A stretch of 64,000 nucleotides of DNA from assembly GCA_021775475.1 (NCBI GenBank), contig JAJFHS010000053.1, positions 108,271 through 172,270 on the forward strand, given 5' to 3'. The stretch comes from Hyphomicrobiales bacterium. GTDB taxonomy: Bacteria > Pseudomonadota > Alphaproteobacteria > Rhizobiales > JAJFHR01. A program made the position numbers and the translations under genes. Of this stretch, positions 1 through 9,451 are shown one piece after another (the stretch's first letter is position 1; each line of letters starts with the position of its first letter). The notes under the pieces were generated by a model. It had not been told where the DNA came from. It did not search any database and was given only the letters and a program-made list of their open reading frames with translations.

Positions 1-778
1 GCAAGTCCATCTGGCTGACAAAAATAAACCAGCCAAGACCACCAGACGCCCCTTCGCTGGTATCCGAGATCGACCCGCCGAACACCAACTCAGCTGCAAT
101 CAGAGTGCGCCAAGCATAGGACCAGCCGATTTTGAGGCCCATAAGAATTTGCGGGAAAGCAGCGGGAATAAGAAGTTTCACAACATAGACAATGCCGCGC
201 AGACCATAGTTACGCCCGACCATGCGCTGGGTTTCGCTGACGCTCATAAAGCCTACATGGGCATTAAGGGCAACGGGCCAGATAACCGAATGCAACAGCG
301 TGAAGATAATGGCATCAGCACCAAGTCCGAACCACAAAAGAGCCAGCGGTAAAAGGGCAATGGCGGGCAGTGGATTGAGCATTGCGGTTAATGTAGACAG
401 AATATCACTGCCAAAACGGGTCGTCGCCGCTGCCGTGGTCAACAACGTGGCAATGACGATACCGATGGCATAGCCGGATATCAGCACCGTAATTGAATTC
501 CATACCATATATAAAAGTTGCTCACTGAACACGGCATCGGCCAGTGCCAGCGCGGTCGCTGAGAATTTCGGCAGGATCAATTCGGAAACACCGCTCAATC
601 GCGAATAAACCTCCCATACGATGACCACGATCACCAGAATGGAGAGCTTGCGCACGGAGTGCATGTCCGATATACGCTCAATCAACGTCAGCTTGCGCGC
701 AACATCCGCCGTACTGGCCTTGCCAATATCGCTGGCCTCGAATTCCGGGCGGACAAGAACATCGGGAATTTTATCCAT
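1..778 (-). CDS. ABC transporter permease (SsuC/TauC type), runs off the left window edge
   Basis: Minus strand open from ATG at 778 (MDKIPDVLVRPEFEASDIGKAS...) to the window edge; multi-TM permease sequence (…LLPLALLWFGLGADAIIFTLLHSVIWPVALN…); its start overlaps the ATPase stop. Absent from the ORF track because it is open-ended. Confidence 0.85.
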   Translation of the reverse strand, partial: MDKIPDVLVRPEFEASDIGKASTADVARKLTLIERISDMHSVRKLSILVIVVIVWEVYSRLSGVSELILPKFSATALALADAVFSEQLLYMVWNSITVLISGYAIGIVIATLLTTAAATTRFGSDILSTLTAMLNPLPAIALLPLALLWFGLGADAIIFTLLHSVIWPVALNAHVGFMSVSETQRMVGRNYGLRGIVYVVKLLIPAAFPQILMGLKIGWSYAWRTLIAAELVFGGSISDTSEGASGGLGWFIFVSQMDL

Positions 779-1626
779 CAGCCCTTGTCCCCGGTTTGAA
801 TTTCATCCTCCAGAATTCTGTCGGCAAACAACATGTCATGGATGCGCTGCTGCACCTCGACAAACTCTTTGGTGCCGACATTTTCGTGGTTGAGATCAAA
901 GGCGTTGAGTTCAGCCTTGACCTGACCGGGATGGGGCGAAAGCACTAAAATCCTGCTACCGACAATCAGCGCTTCCTCGATGGAGTGGGTGACAAACAAC
1001 ACTGTAAAATGAGTGTCCTCCCACAATTGCAACAACTCCTTTTGCATTTGCAGCCGTGTCAGCGCATCCAGAGCTGCAAAGGGTTCATCCATCAGCAGCA
1101 CATCAGGCTCCATCGCCATACCACGTGCAATCGCGACGCGCTGTTTCATGCCGCCTGACAGCATATGCGGATATGTGTCTTCAAAGCCGCTCAGCTTAAC
1201 CTTCTGGATATATTCCATGGCGATGTCATCGGCTTCAGCCGCATTGTCACTCTTGCCGCCATTACGTAGCGCGAAAGTAATGTTCTGTTTAACGGTTTTC
1301 CACGGCAACAACTGGTCAAATTCCTGAAACACCATGACCCGGTCGGGCCCGGGATCAGAAATTTCACGACCCTTGAGGCGAATGGCACCCTCCACCGGCT
1401 TCATGTAACCGGCGATACCTTTTAGCAACGTCGATTTACCGCACCCCGATGGACCAAGCAGAACAAACCTGTCGGCTGGATACACATCAAACCCGACGCG
1501 ATATGTCGCCGTAATCAGATGTTCCTTGGTCTTGTACTGGAGTGTTACCCCGTCAACCTCAAGGATTGGTTTGGTGTCAGCTACGGCGGGCGTTGAGCCC
1601 GCCGCAGTCGAATTTTTCGTATCCAT
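778..1626 (-). CDS. ABC transporter ATP-binding protein (nitrate/sulfonate/taurine type)
   Basis: Walker A GPSGCGKSTLLK, signature LSGGMKQRVAIAR, Walker B VLLMDEPF. Confidence 0.93.
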   Translation of the reverse strand: MDTKNSTAAGSTPAVADTKPILEVDGVTLQYKTKEHLITATYRVGFDVYPADRFVLLGPSGCGKSTLLKGIAGYMKPVEGAIRLKGREISDPGPDRVMVFQEFDQLLPWKTVKQNITFALRNGGKSDNAAEADDIAMEYIQKVKLSGFEDTYPHMLSGGMKQRVAIARGMAMEPDVLLMDEPFAALDALTRLQMQKELLQLWEDTHFTVLFVTHSIEEALIVGSRILVLSPHPGQVKAELNAFDLNHENVGTKEFVEVQQRIHDMLFADRILEDEIQTGDKG

Positions 1627-1629
1627 CGA

Positions 1630-2676
1630 TCAACTACCGTCTTGGTCGTAGTTGTTTTCCCAGTAGTAGTCTTTCCAGCTCGTTGGCATATTCTTGATGG
1701 AACCGATGGAGTTCATGAACTTGGCAAATTCCATTGTCCGCTCCGGTGTTACCGAATACAGCATCTCATTGGGATCGCTAATCATCTTTTCCACATCTGC
1801 GAGCTTCAACTTGGATTTGGTGAATCGAACATAAAGTGCAGCTGCATCTTTCTTGTTACCATTGATCCAGTCAATCGCTGTGCGGTATGAACTGGCAACA
1901 CAGTCATAAAGCTTGGGATTGGCTTTTTTCCACTTCTCCTTGTTGTACATGGCAACCGTCGAATGGCGTCCACCGAGCACATCATAAGAAGTAAGAACGG
2001 TCTTTACCTTACCGGTTTGCAGCTCAGCATAAGAAGTCGGCAGGGTGGCAAAATGACTTTTCACAGCCTGACCACCAGCAAGAAGAGCTGCCATTGCCGA
2101 AGGATGCTTCATCGAAACAGTCATCGGATCAAGCTTGAAAGCTTCTTTGGCGCCCCACTTCTTCTTTGCTGCCATTTGCAGCACCACCGCCTGAATTGAC
2201 ACTTTTACTGATGGCGTAGCAATCTTGTGATCGTTCAGCCCAACATAGTCCCCAAGTTTCGTCACCCGCGGATCGTTGGTGTTCAATTTTAACGGCATGG
2301 CCGAAAGCGTCATCATGGCTTTAACGTTAAGACGTCCCTTGGTTTTGTCCCACAGCTTCAAAAGCGGGCCAATACCTCCGGCGGCAAAATCCACATTGTC
2401 AGACAACAAAGCCTGATTGACAGCAGCGCCACCACTGAAGCGATGCATGGTAACCTTGATGTCACCAAGACCGGCTTTGGCCGCACAGGCCTGCACCAGT
2501 TTTTTATCAACGACCACATGCATGGGGAGATATAACAGCCCGAATTGCTGAGCAAATCTCACCTGGTTTGTTTCCTGTGCAATGGCCACTGCCGACATCG
2601 AAGCTCCGGCGATTGCCAGGATTGCCGCACCGGTGGCAATCTTACAAACCGAGTATTTCTTTAATGTTTTAGTCAC
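1630..2676 (-). CDS. ABC transporter substrate-binding protein (NMT1/THI5-like)
   Basis: N-terminal signal peptide; periplasmic binding protein features (VRFAQQFGLLYLPMHVVVDKKL...); directly upstream of ATPase/permease. Confidence 0.85.
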   Translation of the reverse strand: MTKTLKKYSVCKIATGAAILAIAGASMSAVAIAQETNQVRFAQQFGLLYLPMHVVVDKKLVQACAAKAGLGDIKVTMHRFSGGAAVNQALLSDNVDFAAGGIGPLLKLWDKTKGRLNVKAMMTLSAMPLKLNTNDPRVTKLGDYVGLNDHKIATPSVKVSIQAVVLQMAAKKKWGAKEAFKLDPMTVSMKHPSAMAALLAGGQAVKSHFATLPTSYAELQTGKVKTVLTSYDVLGGRHSTVAMYNKEKWKKANPKLYDCVASSYRTAIDWINGNKKDAAALYVRFTKSKLKLADVEKMISDPNEMLYSVTPERTMEFAKFMNSIGSIKNMPTSWKDYYWENNYDQDGS

Positions 2677-2788
2677 TTAGGTTTCCTCCCTTTTCTACGA
2701 CTTCGCGATGAATGGCCCGATATTATTTTTATGGACCGGCTTTTAATTCCTTTCACTTGTCAAATCCCGTGCGGGAAATGATTTCCCC

Positions 2789-3607
2789 TCACGCAGCTTT
2801 CCCAACCTCCGGCCCCACAACGCTGAGGCCAACGCGTAACGCTTCGGTTTCAAAAATATCATGAGGCATAACATTGGCCAGATTGACATCCGGGCCAAAT
2901 TCGGAGATTAGAAATTTCTTGAGATCATAGACGTCACAATTATGAGTGCCGGGAACCCACGGCCCGATCAACTCGAAAATCACCTTACTAACATCAAGGC
3001 CGTCGCGAAGTTCGGACAGCAACGCCCGGTTGGGCTCACCATCGTTAAGAAGCTCCGCCCCCTCCACCAGCACGACGTCGGCCCCGGCATCAAAACATTC
3101 ATTGGCCTGGGCAATGAGAGTTGCAGCACCGGTGTCTTCGCTTTTTGAGCCGACTTCACCATGCACCTCAAGACCGCAGTCAACGGCGGTGCGTATCAGG
3201 GCCTGACGCGACTGCGTGTCCAGAGGCACGCAATTGTCGGACACTTCAATCGCTTCAAAGCCCAGCCGTCTGGCTTCCTCAAAATACGGCTCCGCGCTGG
3301 CCAGACCTTGCGTTGCAAAAACATACTCGAGAAATTGCCCACCAATGAACGGATGAATATTATGACTTTTATAAAGTGCTATTTTTTGCAGCAGATAGTC
3401 TTCTTCATAAAGCCGAGCAGTACCGGCAACAAACTTGGCGAGATCCACAAATGGTGCCACAAGGTCAAGCCAGTCCCGCTGCACGCCTAACGGCAAACCC
3501 CAGTCCATCATCATCGTCAACCCGGCTCGGCGCGGCTTGTCCATGGAGCGCTCAGATGAACTCGGGACAAGGGAGAAAGGTTGCGATTGTGGCACCGAAT
3601 TCGTCAT
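2789..3607 (-). CDS. Phosphosulfolactate synthase-like (ComA family) protein
   Basis: ComA-like TIM barrel motifs: MMDWGLPL, DLAKFVAGTARL, IHPFIGGQFLEYVFATQG, RLGFEAIEVSDN, EVGSKSEDTG. Confidence 0.75.
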   Translation of the reverse strand: MTNSVPQSQPFSLVPSSSERSMDKPRRAGLTMMMDWGLPLGVQRDWLDLVAPFVDLAKFVAGTARLYEEDYLLQKIALYKSHNIHPFIGGQFLEYVFATQGLASAEPYFEEARRLGFEAIEVSDNCVPLDTQSRQALIRTAVDCGLEVHGEVGSKSEDTGAATLIAQANECFDAGADVVLVEGAELLNDGEPNRALLSELRDGLDVSKVIFELIGPWVPGTHNCDVYDLKKFLISEFGPDVNLANVMPHDIFETEALRVGLSVVGPEVGKAA

Positions 3608-4431
3608 TCCAACCTCTCCGATAGCTCTAAAGGCAGATGCCCCGGTGGCAGAAAAATCTGTTGGTAAGAAGCTGGTGCATCCCGGTAGGAACGCCCCAAA
3701 ACCTGCCAGAAGGTGCCAAAACTGCCATTGCCAAGTTCAAGCCTGCTACACACATCAGGGGTAAATTGCTGACATTGAACCAGATGCTCAAAACGTAAGG
3801 TCGGCATATTGAAAGTCCTGTTGAGGAATTCACGTAATGTGAGACCACTCAACTCCTCACATGAGCGCTGCAACAACGAGCCATAACGTTCAAACGGCAG
3901 ATAGAACCGCGTCAGGCCGGTGAAACGGTCATCCACATTTAAAATCCGTTCAATCCGAATATATGAATCCCCGGAATTCATATATTCCTTCCATGGTGGA
4001 TCGAGGCCTTCGGACTTAGCATCCACCTTGGTTATTGAAAAAACATGCAAATAGATCGGCAGTAGCGATTGACCATCGTCCGACCTGAAACGGAAATGCA
4101 AAAGATCTCGCCGGGCGACTTTTTCCTTGTTAGCGCGGCCAACCTGCATGGCGACACCCGAAACAAAAGTCCCCCTCCCCGCATGCCGCAAAACAACACC
4201 TTGTTCAACAAGGGCATTCATGGCCTTTTGAATAGTACCGAGACTGACGGGAAGCGTTTCCATCAAATCTCGTTCACCCGGCATCTTTGAGCCCGGGATG
4301 TATTCCCCGGATTCTATCGCATCCAGCATGGCATTGGATAACCGAAGGTATTTCGGCACCCTCTCCATACCAAAGGCTGAAGATTGCGAGAAACGCTCTG
4401 CAATTGAAGATGTGTTGAGAGTTTCGCTCAC
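3604..4431 (-). CDS. GntR family regulator with UTRA-like C-terminus
   Basis: wHTH IESGEYIPGSKMPGERDLMETLPVSLGTIQKAMNALVEQGVVLRHAGRGTFV. Confidence 0.85.
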   Translation of the reverse strand: MSETLNTSSIAERFSQSSAFGMERVPKYLRLSNAMLDAIESGEYIPGSKMPGERDLMETLPVSLGTIQKAMNALVEQGVVLRHAGRGTFVSGVAMQVGRANKEKVARRDLLHFRFRSDDGQSLLPIYLHVFSITKVDAKSEGLDPPWKEYMNSGDSYIRIERILNVDDRFTGLTRFYLPFERYGSLLQRSCEELSGLTLREFLNRTFNMPTLRFEHLVQCQQFTPDVCSRLELGNGSFGTFWQVLGRSYRDAPASYQQIFLPPGHLPLELSERLE

Positions 4432-4544
4432 GCCCGCATGTCTCCCAGTCCCGTTACACCAACTAATTAGAGCCGTAAACAGAACGCTTATTATTAAAAC
4501 TATATAGCTTTATAGCTCTAAAGATTCGAAAAGTCAATGTAGCA

Positions 4545-5009
4545 TCATTTTTCCCCGACAATGGTCAAGGTTCCCGCTGCCGGATCAACCTCCACGATGT
4601 CGCCGTTTTCAACGAACCCGGTGACATCAAACTCGAAACGGTCAAGCAGCGGCAGGTCAGCGTAAGCCGCTCCCTGCGCCATGATCGGATTGGCAAAATT
4701 GAGGATCAACGCCTTCGGCCCCATATTGCGCGACACCATTTCCTTGAGCATCCAGGCCGACGCCACACCGCCCTTGGCAGCATTGAGAATGAGGATCTTG
4801 TCCACATAGCTATGGCCGAAAAGCTTGTGTTGCGGCCGTGAGAACACGCCCTTGAGCCGGTCGAGGTCATAGCGGGCGCTGAAATTATCCGACGCCACCA
4901 GTGCTTCGCCCCGCACTATCTTACCAATCCCCGCATGGCCTTTGAGAATTCCGCTATTTGTAACTCCAGTCATCGCACCAGCCTCCCCTTGATTGCGGAC
5001 TCGACACAA
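4545..5009 (-). CDS. Aconitase X swivel (small) subunit
   Basis: ILKGHAGIGKIVRGEALVASDNFSARYDLDR...GGVASAWMLKEMV; overlaps the large subunit. Confidence 0.8.
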   Translation of the reverse strand: MCRVRNQGEAGAMTGVTNSGILKGHAGIGKIVRGEALVASDNFSARYDLDRLKGVFSRPQHKLFGHSYVDKILILNAAKGGVASAWMLKEMVSRNMGPKALILNFANPIMAQGAAYADLPLLDRFEFDVTGFVENGDIVEVDPAAGTLTIVGEK

Positions 5010-6229
5010 TTCTCCAGTGACGCCAGCACCGGTTCATAACCATAGCCGCCAATGATGTTGACCAATTTGGCCGAATTGGTCAGCAACCGCTTCCAGCCTT
5101 TGGCTTCACCAATTTCACGTGCGCACATCTGATAAAAGCACACGCCCTGAAGCAACAGCGCACCTGATGCCTCGAATTTCGCCGTCACACCCATGCGATC
5201 AGCGGCAGATTTAACTTCCGGCGACACCGTGGCGATCACGGCAACTTTTTCATGGGTTTGCCGACCATCGAGCAAATCAGCCACGGCAGAAATTTCAATC
5301 AACGACAATTGCGGGGCCGCAAACACCACCACGTCGACAACGTCATCGGCGGGCCAGTAAGCCTCAATGAAAGCATCAATATCGTCTTTGCTAATCGCCG
5401 CCATGGTTTGTGGATTATCGACCAGCGCCACGCGCCCGTCGGCAGATTCCGGTGTAACGCCGGGCATATGAAACAGCGGCGTTGAACCGTAGCTCGCCAG
5501 AGCTGCACCAAAATGCTTGAGTTCGTCCGAGTTCGGTCTTTGATCGAGAGAGGCCAATTCAATCACCGGCACATCCCAGTAAGAATTCATCTGCCGCCCG
5601 ATGATGCCGCCAAGCGCACCCCACTGGGCAAAATCATCAGGACGATCGTTGACCTTGAATATCTTGCTCCCGCGGCGGCACTCATCGAGATGAAAACCAT
5701 ATCGCGGTGCCCGCCCGGTCAGCGCCGAGGCAAGTGCCGAAGGCCCGCCCTGAAAATTGGTGCGCGCGCCCTGCACCGAATTGGCGTAGATTGTCGAGCC
5801 AGTATCGCCGAAGGCCAGATGTTCGCCCAGCACTGGCGGCATAATCGTTTGATAATTGATGCAGGTATCAGTCATCATCACGCCAAGTGCGCGAAAAGCA
5901 TCAATGGCGCGCTGTTCGAGTTCGGCTTGGGCGTCACTTTGGCCAAGGGCTTTATAGTGCTCAAAATCAATTCCACGCGGGTCCGTCACTGTCGGCACCT
6001 TGACCTGACGTTGTTCTTCGGAATACCCGGCCAGCTTTTCGAGAAACAAAACCCCGTCTTCGCCAAGCGATTCCGTGTCCGCCATCAGATGCACCTGGGC
6101 GATCTCGACGCAGTCTTCAGCATCGAAAAAATTCCCAACCTTGACGATCTGCTCCATAGCAAACTGACGCGGCCAGCCGAATTTTCCTTCCAGCATCTCC
6201 TGTTCATATGAACTCAACCGAATTGACAT
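4970..6229 (-). CDS. Aconitase X catalytic (large) subunit
   Basis: AcnX-type sequence MLEGKFGWPRQFAMEQIVKVGNFFDAEDCVEIAQVH, DTCINYQTIMPPVLGEHLAFGDTGSTIYANSVQGARTNFQGGPSALASALTGRAP. Confidence 0.85.
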   Translation of the reverse strand: MSIRLSSYEQEMLEGKFGWPRQFAMEQIVKVGNFFDAEDCVEIAQVHLMADTESLGEDGVLFLEKLAGYSEEQRQVKVPTVTDPRGIDFEHYKALGQSDAQAELEQRAIDAFRALGVMMTDTCINYQTIMPPVLGEHLAFGDTGSTIYANSVQGARTNFQGGPSALASALTGRAPRYGFHLDECRRGSKIFKVNDRPDDFAQWGALGGIIGRQMNSYWDVPVIELASLDQRPNSDELKHFGAALASYGSTPLFHMPGVTPESADGRVALVDNPQTMAAISKDDIDAFIEAYWPADDVVDVVVFAAPQLSLIEISAVADLLDGRQTHEKVAVIATVSPEVKSAADRMGVTAKFEASGALLLQGVCFYQMCAREIGEAKGWKRLLTNSAKLVNIIGGYGYEPVLASLENCVESAIKGRLVR

Positions 6230-6249
6230 TCTAATCCCTCTCGTAGTGG

Positions 6250-7626
6250 TTACGATACACCGGACGCTTCAAGCCGATAGCTTCCCTCATCCACATAGCG
6301 CGTAGTCGCCAGATCCTCACAAAAAACCCGGTCGCGCAGAACCTGACCAAGAAACTCCAGATTTGTCGAAACACCTTCGATCTCAATTTCGTCCAACGCC
6401 TGCACCATATGCGCAATGGCGTCCTTGCGGTTCTGTCCCCGCGTAATGACTTTGGCAATCATCGGATCATAATATGGCGTGATACGATCGCCCTGCCGCA
6501 ACCCGGTATCGATGCGCAACCCGGCGCTTTCCTCAGGGAAGTCAAAGCGCTTCAGCTCTCCCGGTGATGGCAGGAATTTCTTCTCCGGGCGTTCGGCATA
6601 AATGCGGCATTCAATCGCATGACCATCCGTTGAAATGTCACCTTGTTCCGGCAACACGAGATTTCCCGCCGCCAGTTCGATCTGGGCGGCAACAAGATCA
6701 GCCCCGGTAATCATTTCAGTGACCGCATGTTCAACCTGTATGCGCGTGTTCATCTCCAGAAAATAGAACACTTCCGCTTGCCGGTCATAAATGAACTCCA
6801 CTGTTCCCGCACCGCGATAATTGACATGAGCGACCAGCGCCAGCGCTGCCGCACACAAGCTCGCGCGTGTTTCCGCAGCAAGTCCTGGGGCCGGGGCTTC
6901 CTCGACAACCTTTTGAAACCGGCGTTGCACCGAACAGTCGCGGTCAAAATAATGCACACCACGACCATCGCCAAAGCCGAAAACCTGAACTTCGATATGG
7001 CGGGCGTGGGCTATAAAGCGTTCCAGATAGACCGTACCATCGCCAAAACTGCGTTCGGCCAGGCTTTGCGTGGTCTCAACCTGGGCCTGAAGGTTTTCAG
7101 GATCATCAACCAGACGCATGCCGATGCCGCCACCACCGGCTGCAGCCTTAACCAGCAGCGGATAGCCAACTTCTTCGCCTGTAGCCGCCAATCCAGCCGT
7201 ATCGCCGGGTGAAAACCGCCTACTCCCCGGCACCACCGGAATACCAGCAGCACGGGCGATTTCCCGCGCTCGTTCTTTATCTCCCATCGCCTCTATGGTT
7301 TGGGGTTGCGGGCCGATCCAGATACGTCCCATGTTTTCCACCGCTGCGGCAAAACCCGCATTTTCTGCCAAAAACCCGTATCCGGGATGCACCGCATCGG
7401 CGCCGGAAACCCGCAACGCCATCAGCAAGGCATCCTGATTGAGATAGCTTTTCGCCACCGGTGCCGGACCAATCTCAAGACTGTGACTGGCTTCACTCAC
7501 ATGCAGGGCATCGGCGTCAGCTTCCGAAAACACTGCCACCGTTTTTATGTCCAGCGCCCGGCAGCTGCGTATGATCCGGCAGGCGATTTCGCCGCGATTG
7601 GCGATGAAAACCTTGGCAATACTCAT
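6250..7626 (-). CDS. Acetyl/propionyl-CoA carboxylase biotin carboxylase subunit
   Basis: MSIAKVFIANRGEIACRIIRSCR start chosen inside the longer ORF; KAAAGGGGIGM and EMNTRIQVEHAVTE motifs. Confidence 0.93.
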   Translation of the reverse strand: MSIAKVFIANRGEIACRIIRSCRALDIKTVAVFSEADADALHVSEASHSLEIGPAPVAKSYLNQDALLMALRVSGADAVHPGYGFLAENAGFAAAVENMGRIWIGPQPQTIEAMGDKERAREIARAAGIPVVPGSRRFSPGDTAGLAATGEEVGYPLLVKAAAGGGGIGMRLVDDPENLQAQVETTQSLAERSFGDGTVYLERFIAHARHIEVQVFGFGDGRGVHYFDRDCSVQRRFQKVVEEAPAPGLAAETRASLCAAALALVAHVNYRGAGTVEFIYDRQAEVFYFLEMNTRIQVEHAVTEMITGADLVAAQIELAAGNLVLPEQGDISTDGHAIECRIYAERPEKKFLPSPGELKRFDFPEESAGLRIDTGLRQGDRITPYYDPMIAKVITRGQNRKDAIAHMVQALDEIEIEGVSTNLEFLGQVLRDRVFCEDLATTRYVDEGSYRLEASGVS

Positions 7627-7636
7627 ACCCACCCCC

Positions 7637-9232
7637 TCATGGCGCAACGCCTGCTCTTGCCCGGGGGCCAAGATTGATCTTCAGGCGTTGTTCAGCCAGC
7701 GCAATGTATTCGCACAGAATAGGTCTGGTCTCGCGCGGATCGATAATCTCCTCCACCCCCAGAGCTTCGGCGGTGCGGAAGGGCGAGGCATGAGCGCGCA
7801 GTTCAGCCTCCAGCTCTTTTTCCCGCGCCTTGGGATCATCAGCGGCCGCAATCTCGCGACGAAAGGCTGCCGCCACGCCACCTTCAACCGGCAATGACCC
7901 CCATTCGCCGGTCGGCCAGGCTAGTTTCAGATCGATATCATTCTTGTTACAGGTCGCCATTCCAGCCATGCCGTAGCATTTGCGAATAACAAGCGTCAGC
8001 GTTGGCACTTTCAATTGCCCTGCCGTATAGACAACGCGCATGCCCTCGCGCAACGTACCTTCCTGCTCGGCCTTGAGACCGACCATGAAACCCGGCACAT
8101 CGACCAGAAATACCAGCGGGATGTGGAAGGTGTCGCACAACTCCATAAAGTGAATCTGCTTGCGCGCGGCATCAGCATCCATGGCACCGCCATAGATCAT
8201 CGGATTATTGCCAATAATCCCCACAGGCCGCCCGCCCAGCCGCGCCAGCATGGTGATGACGGCGCGGCCAAAGGTTGGTCTGATTTCAAATTCCGAATCG
8301 CGGTCAATCACCAGAGAAATCAGTTTTTTCATATTATACGGTTGCGTCCGCTTTTCCGGCACCAGCCCCAAAAGCGCCTCCTCACAGCGTTCAACCGGAT
8401 CCTCAACCGGCAACACCGGCGGCAGCTCCCACACATTTTGCGGCATGAAGCTCAGGAAACGCCTGATCTGTAATAAAGCCTCTTCCTCGCTCGCAGCCGA
8501 GTTGTGTATAGAGCCTGCCTTTTTGACCGCAACCTCCGGCCCGCCCAGATCTTCCTTAGTGATTGCCTGACCTAAAGAGCGTTTGACCACCGGTGGTCCG
8601 GCTGCGAAAATCTGACTTGTGCCCTCAACCATAACGGAAAAATGCGACAGGATAGCGCGGCCCGCCGGTCCGCCCGCTGCCGTCCCCAACACAGCAGAGA
8701 TTACCGGAACCTCGCCCAGCAACTCGACCGAGCGTTCAAAACCGTCAACGCCGGGAAAGACGACAAACCCGCGCCGTTTGGCTGATGTGACCGAGCCACC
8801 AGCGCCATCAATGAGATTTATCAGCGGCATCTTGTAGTGGTGCGCCAGATCTTCGATATAGCCGCCCTGCCCGCCCTTGCGGCGCATGGCACCAAAACTG
8901 ATGCCACCGCGCACGGTAAAATCTTCACCGCCAATGGCCACCGGGCGACCATCAATGCGCGCTGTCCCTGCTACATAGGTGGCAGGCGTTACTTTTTTTA
9001 ACTTGAGGTTGTCGTCATATTCGCCGGTTCCAGCCAGTGTTCCGATTTCACGAAAGCTGTCCGCATCACTTAAACCCGCGATACGCTCACGTACCGTCAG
9101 CCGACCGGCGTCATGCTGGCGTTTGACATTTTCCGCCCCCCCCATCTCGGCGGCAAAGGCGCGGCGTTGCGATAATTCAGAAATCTGCTCAGCCCAGAAG
9201 TCTTTGCCTGGTTCTAGCTTTCGATCAGGCAT
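7637..9232 (-). CDS. Acyl-CoA carboxylase carboxyltransferase subunit (PccB/MccB type), paralog 1
   Basis: VRERIAGLSDADSFREIG, GGEDFTVRGGISFGAMRRKGG, FLVDVPGFMVGLKAEQEG. Confidence 0.9.
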   Translation of the reverse strand: MPDRKLEPGKDFWAEQISELSQRRAFAAEMGGAENVKRQHDAGRLTVRERIAGLSDADSFREIGTLAGTGEYDDNLKLKKVTPATYVAGTARIDGRPVAIGGEDFTVRGGISFGAMRRKGGQGGYIEDLAHHYKMPLINLIDGAGGSVTSAKRRGFVVFPGVDGFERSVELLGEVPVISAVLGTAAGGPAGRAILSHFSVMVEGTSQIFAAGPPVVKRSLGQAITKEDLGGPEVAVKKAGSIHNSAASEEEALLQIRRFLSFMPQNVWELPPVLPVEDPVERCEEALLGLVPEKRTQPYNMKKLISLVIDRDSEFEIRPTFGRAVITMLARLGGRPVGIIGNNPMIYGGAMDADAARKQIHFMELCDTFHIPLVFLVDVPGFMVGLKAEQEGTLREGMRVVYTAGQLKVPTLTLVIRKCYGMAGMATCNKNDIDLKLAWPTGEWGSLPVEGGVAAAFRREIAAADDPKAREKELEAELRAHASPFRTAEALGVEEIIDPRETRPILCEYIALAEQRLKINLGPRARAGVAP

Positions 9233-9435
9233 AGGATTTGGTCCTCTTCCACCGAGTCATCAGGCGCAACTTTGATTTCACTGAGGGTACCGGTGACGGG
9301 AGCCTCAACGGGTATCTCCATTTTCATCGATTCCAGGATCATGATAAGATCGCCTTCCTCGACCGCATCTCCTTTGGCTTTTTCAACCTTCCATACGGTG
9401 CCGATAACCTCTGAAGTGACATTGGTTGTTGCCAT
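9214..9435 (-). CDS. Biotin/lipoyl attachment domain protein (carboxyl carrier)
   Basis: EDLIMILESMKMEIPVEAPVTGTLSEIKV biotinyl motif (SMKM); start chosen at MATTNVTSEV. Confidence 0.9.
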   Translation of the reverse strand: MATTNVTSEVIGTVWKVEKAKGDAVEEGDLIMILESMKMEIPVEAPVTGTLSEIKVAPDDSVEEDQILCLIES

Positions 9436-9451
9436 GAATTTATCTCCCTGT

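Noticed and set aside
149-893. Overlapping plus-strand ORFs at the left edge
   Set aside because: They are the antisense of an ABC permease that is open across the window edge.
5513-6211. 232-aa plus-strand ORF
   Set aside because: Antisense to the well-supported aconitase X large subunit; composition is a by-product of the opposite frame.
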